Origin: Phytoplasma sp041276565 | GTDB taxonomy: Bacteria; Bacillota_I; Bacilli_A; Acholeplasmatales; Acholeplasmataceae | NCBI RefSeq assembly: GCF_041276565.1 | Contig: NZ_JBGGGR010000003.1 | Coordinates: 1-20,662 of the forward strand | DNA length: 20,662 nt | Direction of reading: 5' to 3' | In this document: piece by piece, positions 17,916 to 20,662 of the stretch | Layout: the number at the start of each line of letters is the position of its first letter | Position numbering within the stretch: the first letter of the stretch is position 1 | The notes under the pieces: model-generated | What the model was told of the DNA's origin: nothing | Databases searched by the model: none | Seen by the model: the letters and a program-made list of their open reading frames with translations, nothing else | Translations under genes and position numbers: made by a program

Positions 17916-17940
17916 TTTTTTTTTTTTTTTTTTTTTTTTT
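17916..17940. repeat. T25 homopolymer downstream of tsaC
   Basis: A run of 25 T begins 18 bases after the tsaC stop. A weak A/T stem precedes it (AATAT - 7-base loop - ATATT), so it may act as a crude terminator. Its length makes it a likely site of slippage and of assembly error. It resembles the A24 run at the window's other end. Confidence 0.8.
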
Positions 17941-17993
17941 GATTGAATATGTGATTTTAAAAACTATCTTAAAAAATTAAATCGTCTTTAAAC

Positions 17994-18032
17994 AAAAAAA
18001 CAAACTGTTAAATGGTAACAATTTGTTTTTTT
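17994..18032. terminator. Bidirectional intrinsic terminator between tsaC and the - strand pseudogene
   Basis: A 17-base arm at 17994-18010 (A7 then CAAACTGTTA) pairs with 18016-18032 (TAACAATTTG then T7) around the loop AATGG, with one mismatch. A-rich on the left and T-rich on the right, it works in both directions. It would close the prfA-tsaC transcript from the left and the - strand transcript of the gene remnant from the right. Confidence 0.75.
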
Positions 18033-18127
18033 AAAAATAATATTTTTTCATATATTATATTTAAATAAATAATTCGATCTGTTTATATTTTAGTGAACGT
18101 TTTTTAATAAAAAAATAAAAATAATTT

Positions 18128-19121
18128 TAATCATTGTTTTCTTCACTTTCTTCATCGCCAAAAATTCTAAAGGAAATTATGATTTCGATAATTGTATTTA
18201 AAACGAGCCATAAAGCTAATAAACACAAAGCAAAAGATAAAACAGAATCATATTTAGAAGAAACTTTTTTTACCAACAATATAATCAACAATAACTAAAG
18301 ATGAAGAAATATAAATAGAGTTCCATGAAAATAATAAACTAACAATCATTATTCCTAAAAACTGATATTGATAAGGATTAAGTAACATATTCGGGTCTAT
18401 TTTTGGACCACCCATAATTAGAAAAATAAAATATATTAAAAAAAATAAAAAATATAAATAATTGTAATAACTAAAAAATTGATTCCGATAAAATTCATTT
18501 TATTAATAAAAGTTTTCTTATTTTGAACAGTTTATTCAGTTGGTCTTTTGAAACGTATATAAAAATTAAATAAAGTAACTAAAAAATTAATCAATAAAGA
18601 TAATAAAAAAAATACACATAATATAAAAAAATACTGGTGCTTTTTTTATTTTTATCCAAAAAAAGCAAAAACACAACCTAACAAACATCCAAAACTTATT
18701 AAACATAAAGGAACGGATATTTCAACGACATCAAAAACAAATAAAGATAATAAAGTTGTAATTAATATTACAACGATACAATAAACAGCTGCTTTGATTA
18801 TCGGCGAATCCCAATTTTCCATTGTTGAACTTTTTTATTATTTTTGTTAACGGTTGTTTTCATAGGTTTTTAAGTGTTTACTTGTTCTGGAGTATTTATT
18901 TCTTTAGTAAAAAATCCATATTTATCTGGAACATCACATAATAACATTCTTGAAATAAAGTAAGTAGTCACACAACTAAATATAAAAAAACCAACCACAA
19001 AGTTGTTTTGATACCGATATTACGATAATTAGCTATTTTTTTATCTTTAATAACATAAGTAGTTTTGGTATTTGTTTTTTTGAGAATCAACTATTTGTTT
19101 AACTCTATCCAAAAATAACAT
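18128..19121 (-). pseudogene. Decayed paralogue of the membrane protein at 19663-20516
   Basis: The - strand start region is intact: TAAGGAG, then ATG at 19121, MLFLDRVKQIVDSQ. Homology to the neighbouring gene then jumps between frames through the whole length: YVIKDKKIANY, TTYFISRMLL, MENWDSPIIKAAVYCIVVILITTLLSLF, PLCLISFGCLLG, SLVIVDYIVGKK, KYDSVLSFALCLLAL. At least six or seven frame changes or stops are needed, at A-runs, T-runs and elsewhere, ending at a TAA at 18128-18130. The surrounding housekeeping genes, full of long homopolymers, are uninterrupted, so this is probably real decay and not sequencing error. The predicted product was a multi-span membrane protein with a charged tail (DEESEENND). 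Confidence 0.85.
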
Positions 19122-19590
19122 TAAATTCTCCTTATTTGTTAAATCAAAATAAAAAATAAAAGTAATTAAAGTTCTAAAATATCAAATTATATTACCAATA
19201 ATAAATATTTAGTTTTAAAAACACTTTTTTAAAAAATTCAAAATTTACTAATTATTGCTATAATATAAAAAAACTACAAAGAAATTTTTATAATCATTTT
19301 ATAAAAAAAGTTATTATTTTTAATAATACACCACATTTATTAAAACAAATAAAATTTTAGTTAATTCTTATAAAAAAATCTTTTTAGACACAAAAAAATT
19401 TTGTCATTTAAGTTAGAATATAAAATTATTAAAAAATATTATTGAAAAAAGATATTATTTTTTCGAATGATAATTATTTTCAATATTTAAAATTATCATT
19501 TTTTTGTATTTTGATAAAAAAAATATCTATTTTCAACGATTAAATAAAATTATAACTTTTATTTTCGGACATTTTTATAGGTCTAAAAAT
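19122..19590. other. Gene-less spacer with an orphan + strand promoter-like box and nested inverted repeats
   Basis: No protein gene is seen here. The right-facing flank of the pseudogene (19128-19197) still resembles the upstream region of the intact paralogue. On the + strand an extended -10, TGCTATAAT, lies at 19256-19264 with no gene downstream. Further right, AATGATAATT (19466-19475) pairs perfectly with AATTATCATT (19491-19500), and T follows. An outer pair, AGATATT (19450-19456) and AATATCT (19522-19528), encloses it. A small RNA is possible but unproven. Confidence 0.4.
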
Positions 19591-19624
19591 ATAAAAAGAC
19601 TATCTCATACGATAGTCTTTTTAT
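19591..19624 (-). terminator. Intrinsic terminator of the - strand membrane protein gene
   Basis: A perfect 14-bp stem pairs 19591-19604 (ATAAAAAGACTATC) with 19611-19624 (GATAGTCTTTTTAT) around the loop TCATAC. Read on the - strand it lies about 40 bases after the stop of the gene at 19663 and ends in a T run. The symmetry means it could also stop + strand transcription. Confidence 0.85.
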
Positions 19625-19662
19625 AAAAACTAAAAAATAATTTTGATAATTAATTTTAATCT

Positions 19663-20516
19663 CTACACAGTTTTTCTTTTAAACATACCTTTACAAACTT
19701 CGAAAATTATCTTAACAATAGGCTGTAAAGCTAATAAACATAAAGCGAAAGCCATAACAGATTCGTATTTATCAGAAACTTTTTTACCAATAATATAATC
19801 CATAATTACTAAAGATGAAGCAACATAAACAGAACTCAAGGAAAGTATTGAACTCAAAATAATTAATCCTAAAAGTAAATAAGGGTCAAATAATTGACTC
19901 ATTTTTAATGTTGAATCCGGAACTCTTGTAGCAATAAAACCGATTATAAAAAATAAAGAAAAGTAAATCGTTGATACAACAAAAAAGTTAAAAATAACAA
20001 AAGAGAATCTATTAATAATAGCTCGTTCTTCTTTTTTTGAAAAACGTTTAAAAAAATTAAATAAAGTGACCGCGAAATTTAATAATAAAAAAAATAAAGT
20101 AACAATCATCGAAACAAATAAAATTGGCATATTCCGTTGAGAATCCAAAAAAGAAAAAATAAAACCAAAAAAACTACTAGCACTTATTAAACATAAAGGA
20201 GCTGTCATTTTATTTATATTAAAAGCAAATAAAGATAATAAAAAAGTAATTACCATTACGATAATGGAATAAACAGCTGCTTTTATTATTGGCGAATCTG
20301 CTGGTTTATCTGTGTGTATCCTATCAGGATTTGCACCAATTAATGCTCTTGAAATAAAATAAGTAGCAAAAAAACCAATATAAAAAAACTCAACCACCAA
20401 GTTGCTTTAACAATGACGCCATGATTAGTAGCTATTTTTTTATCTTGGATAACATAAGCATCGGTTTTTTTTGTTTCGGAGTCTATTATTGTTTTAATTT
20501 TATTTAATAAAAACAT
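19663..20516 (-). CDS. Multi-span membrane protein, Bax inhibitor-1/YccA-like, with one -1 frameshift near the 5' end
   Basis: TAAGGAG (20524-20530) lies 7 bases before the ATG at 20516, which opens MFLLNKIKTIIDSETKKTDAY. This frame runs about 45 codons into the first membrane segment, then needs a -1 shift (or one extra T) at a T7 run (20382-20388 or 20368-20374). It then continues to the stop at 19663, about 285 residues in all. Without a shift, only a 245-residue frame from a TTG at 20400 is open. The product has about seven hydrophobic segments. GVIVKATWWL near the start, AP(L/I) before a glycine-containing helix, and the end VASSLVIMDYIIGKKVSDKYESVMAF recall YccA/BI-1-like proteins (DUF/BaxI_1 type), but the match is by eye and could be wrong. 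A decayed paralogue lies downstream. It may be functional by frameshifting, or an early pseudogene. Confidence 0.65.
20368..20388 (-). promoter_or_regulatory. Candidate -1 slippery site (two T7 runs)
   Basis: On the coding (-) strand two T7 runs flank ATATTGG. In the upstream frame the first reads T TTT TTT and the second T TTT TTG, both of the X XXY YYZ heptamer type. The required shift is -1, the direction such sites give. No strong stem-loop is seen 5-9 bases downstream, so transcriptional slippage or a simple mutation are alternatives. Confidence 0.35.
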
Positions 20517-20529
20517 TCTTTTTCTCCTT

Positions 20530-20556
20530 ATTATATAATTTGAAATAAAAAATCAA
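20530..20556 (-). promoter_or_regulatory. Candidate promoter of the membrane protein gene
   Basis: On the - strand TTGATT (20556-20551) and TATAAT (20535-20530) are 15 bases apart, shorter than ideal. The -10 abuts the TAAGGAG ribosome binding site, so transcription from it would give an almost absent leader. A promoter further upstream, within or next to the 13-bp repeats, is an equally good possibility. Confidence 0.25.
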
Positions 20557-20581
20557 AAATAACTAAATTATTAAATATCAA

Positions 20582-20662
20582 AATCATATTACTTAATCAT
20601 ATTACTTAATCATATTACTTAATCATATTACTTAATCATATTACTTAATCATATTACTTAAT
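20582..20662. repeat. 13-bp tandem repeat array, at least 6.2 copies, running off the window
   Basis: The unit AATCATATTACTT is repeated perfectly from 20582: six full copies to 20659, plus three bases of a seventh at the window end. On the - strand the unit reads AAGTAATATGATT and contains -10-like TATGAT. The array begins about 65 bases upstream of the membrane protein gene's ATG. A single diverged version of the same element occurs upstream of the decayed paralogue (ATCAAATTATATTACC, 19181-19196), so the array seems to have grown from an upstream element shared by both copies. Confidence 0.95.

Noticed and set aside
18033..18127. Possible short gene between the terminator and the pseudogene
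   Set aside because: No frame longer than a few codons with a ribosome binding site on either strand; it is A/T-rich spacer.
19663..20400. Complete 245-residue protein starting at TTG 20400
   Set aside because: No Shine-Dalgarno at that TTG, whereas a strong one precedes the ATG at 20516, and the paralogue shows the conserved N-terminal part belongs to the gene.
17898..20662. Phytoplasma mobile unit (PMU) or insertion sequence
   Set aside because: No transposase, tra5, fliA, dnaG/dnaB-like cargo or terminal inverted repeats are visible; only the duplicated membrane gene and simple repeats.
20582..20662. CRISPR array
   Set aside because: The 13-bp units are directly contiguous with no spacers and no cas genes nearby.

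Overview
The window looks like chromosomal DNA from a phytoplasma ('Candidatus Phytoplasma', class Mollicutes). It is extremely A+T rich, and its genes use A/T-ending codons almost throughout. The gene content is compact Firmicutes/Mollicutes housekeeping. TGA is a true stop here (potC and prfA both end on TGA) and tryptophan is always TGG. That fits the standard code of phytoplasmas and acholeplasmas and argues against Mycoplasma or Spiroplasma. The window opens on a run of 24 A and ends inside a 13-bp tandem repeat, so it may be one whole draft contig bounded by low-complexity sequence. I cannot name the species.

From 400 to 17897 every gene lies on the + strand. pheS-pheT encodes both subunits of phenylalanyl-tRNA synthetase. 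Two translation/ribosome GTPases follow, rsgA (30S maturation) and lepA (EF4). Next comes a complete, tightly coupled polyamine-type ABC transporter, potA-potB-potC-potD. The block rpsF-ssb-rpsR-[gdpP::rplI]-dnaB keeps the classical Firmicutes order, but gdpP (c-di-AMP phosphodiesterase) and rplI (ribosomal protein L9) are one continuous 852-codon reading frame. prfA (release factor 1) and tsaC (t6A37 tRNA modification) close the run with an ATGA overlap. prmC/hemK, often found between them, is absent.

From 17898 to the end the character changes. There is a 25-T run, a bidirectional terminator, and then two divergent paralogues on the - strand. They encode a multi-membrane-span protein that I tentatively place in the Bax inhibitor-1/YccA-like group. 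The copy at 18128-19121 is a pseudogene with many frameshifts. The copy at 19663-20516 is nearly intact and needs a single -1 shift (or one extra T) at a T7 run near its 5' end. The decayed copy needs the same type of shift at the aligned place. The spacer between the copies holds a gene-less + strand stretch with an extended -10 and nested inverted repeats. The near-intact copy has the 13-bp tandem array directly upstream.

The most interesting items are the membrane c-di-AMP phosphodiesterase::L9 fusion, the shared frameshift window in the two paralogues, the promoter-proximal 13-bp repeats, a roughly 100-residue charged insert inside PotA, and a PotD with a transmembrane segment at each end and no lipobox. 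No insertion sequence, CRISPR array, tRNA or rRNA gene was seen.
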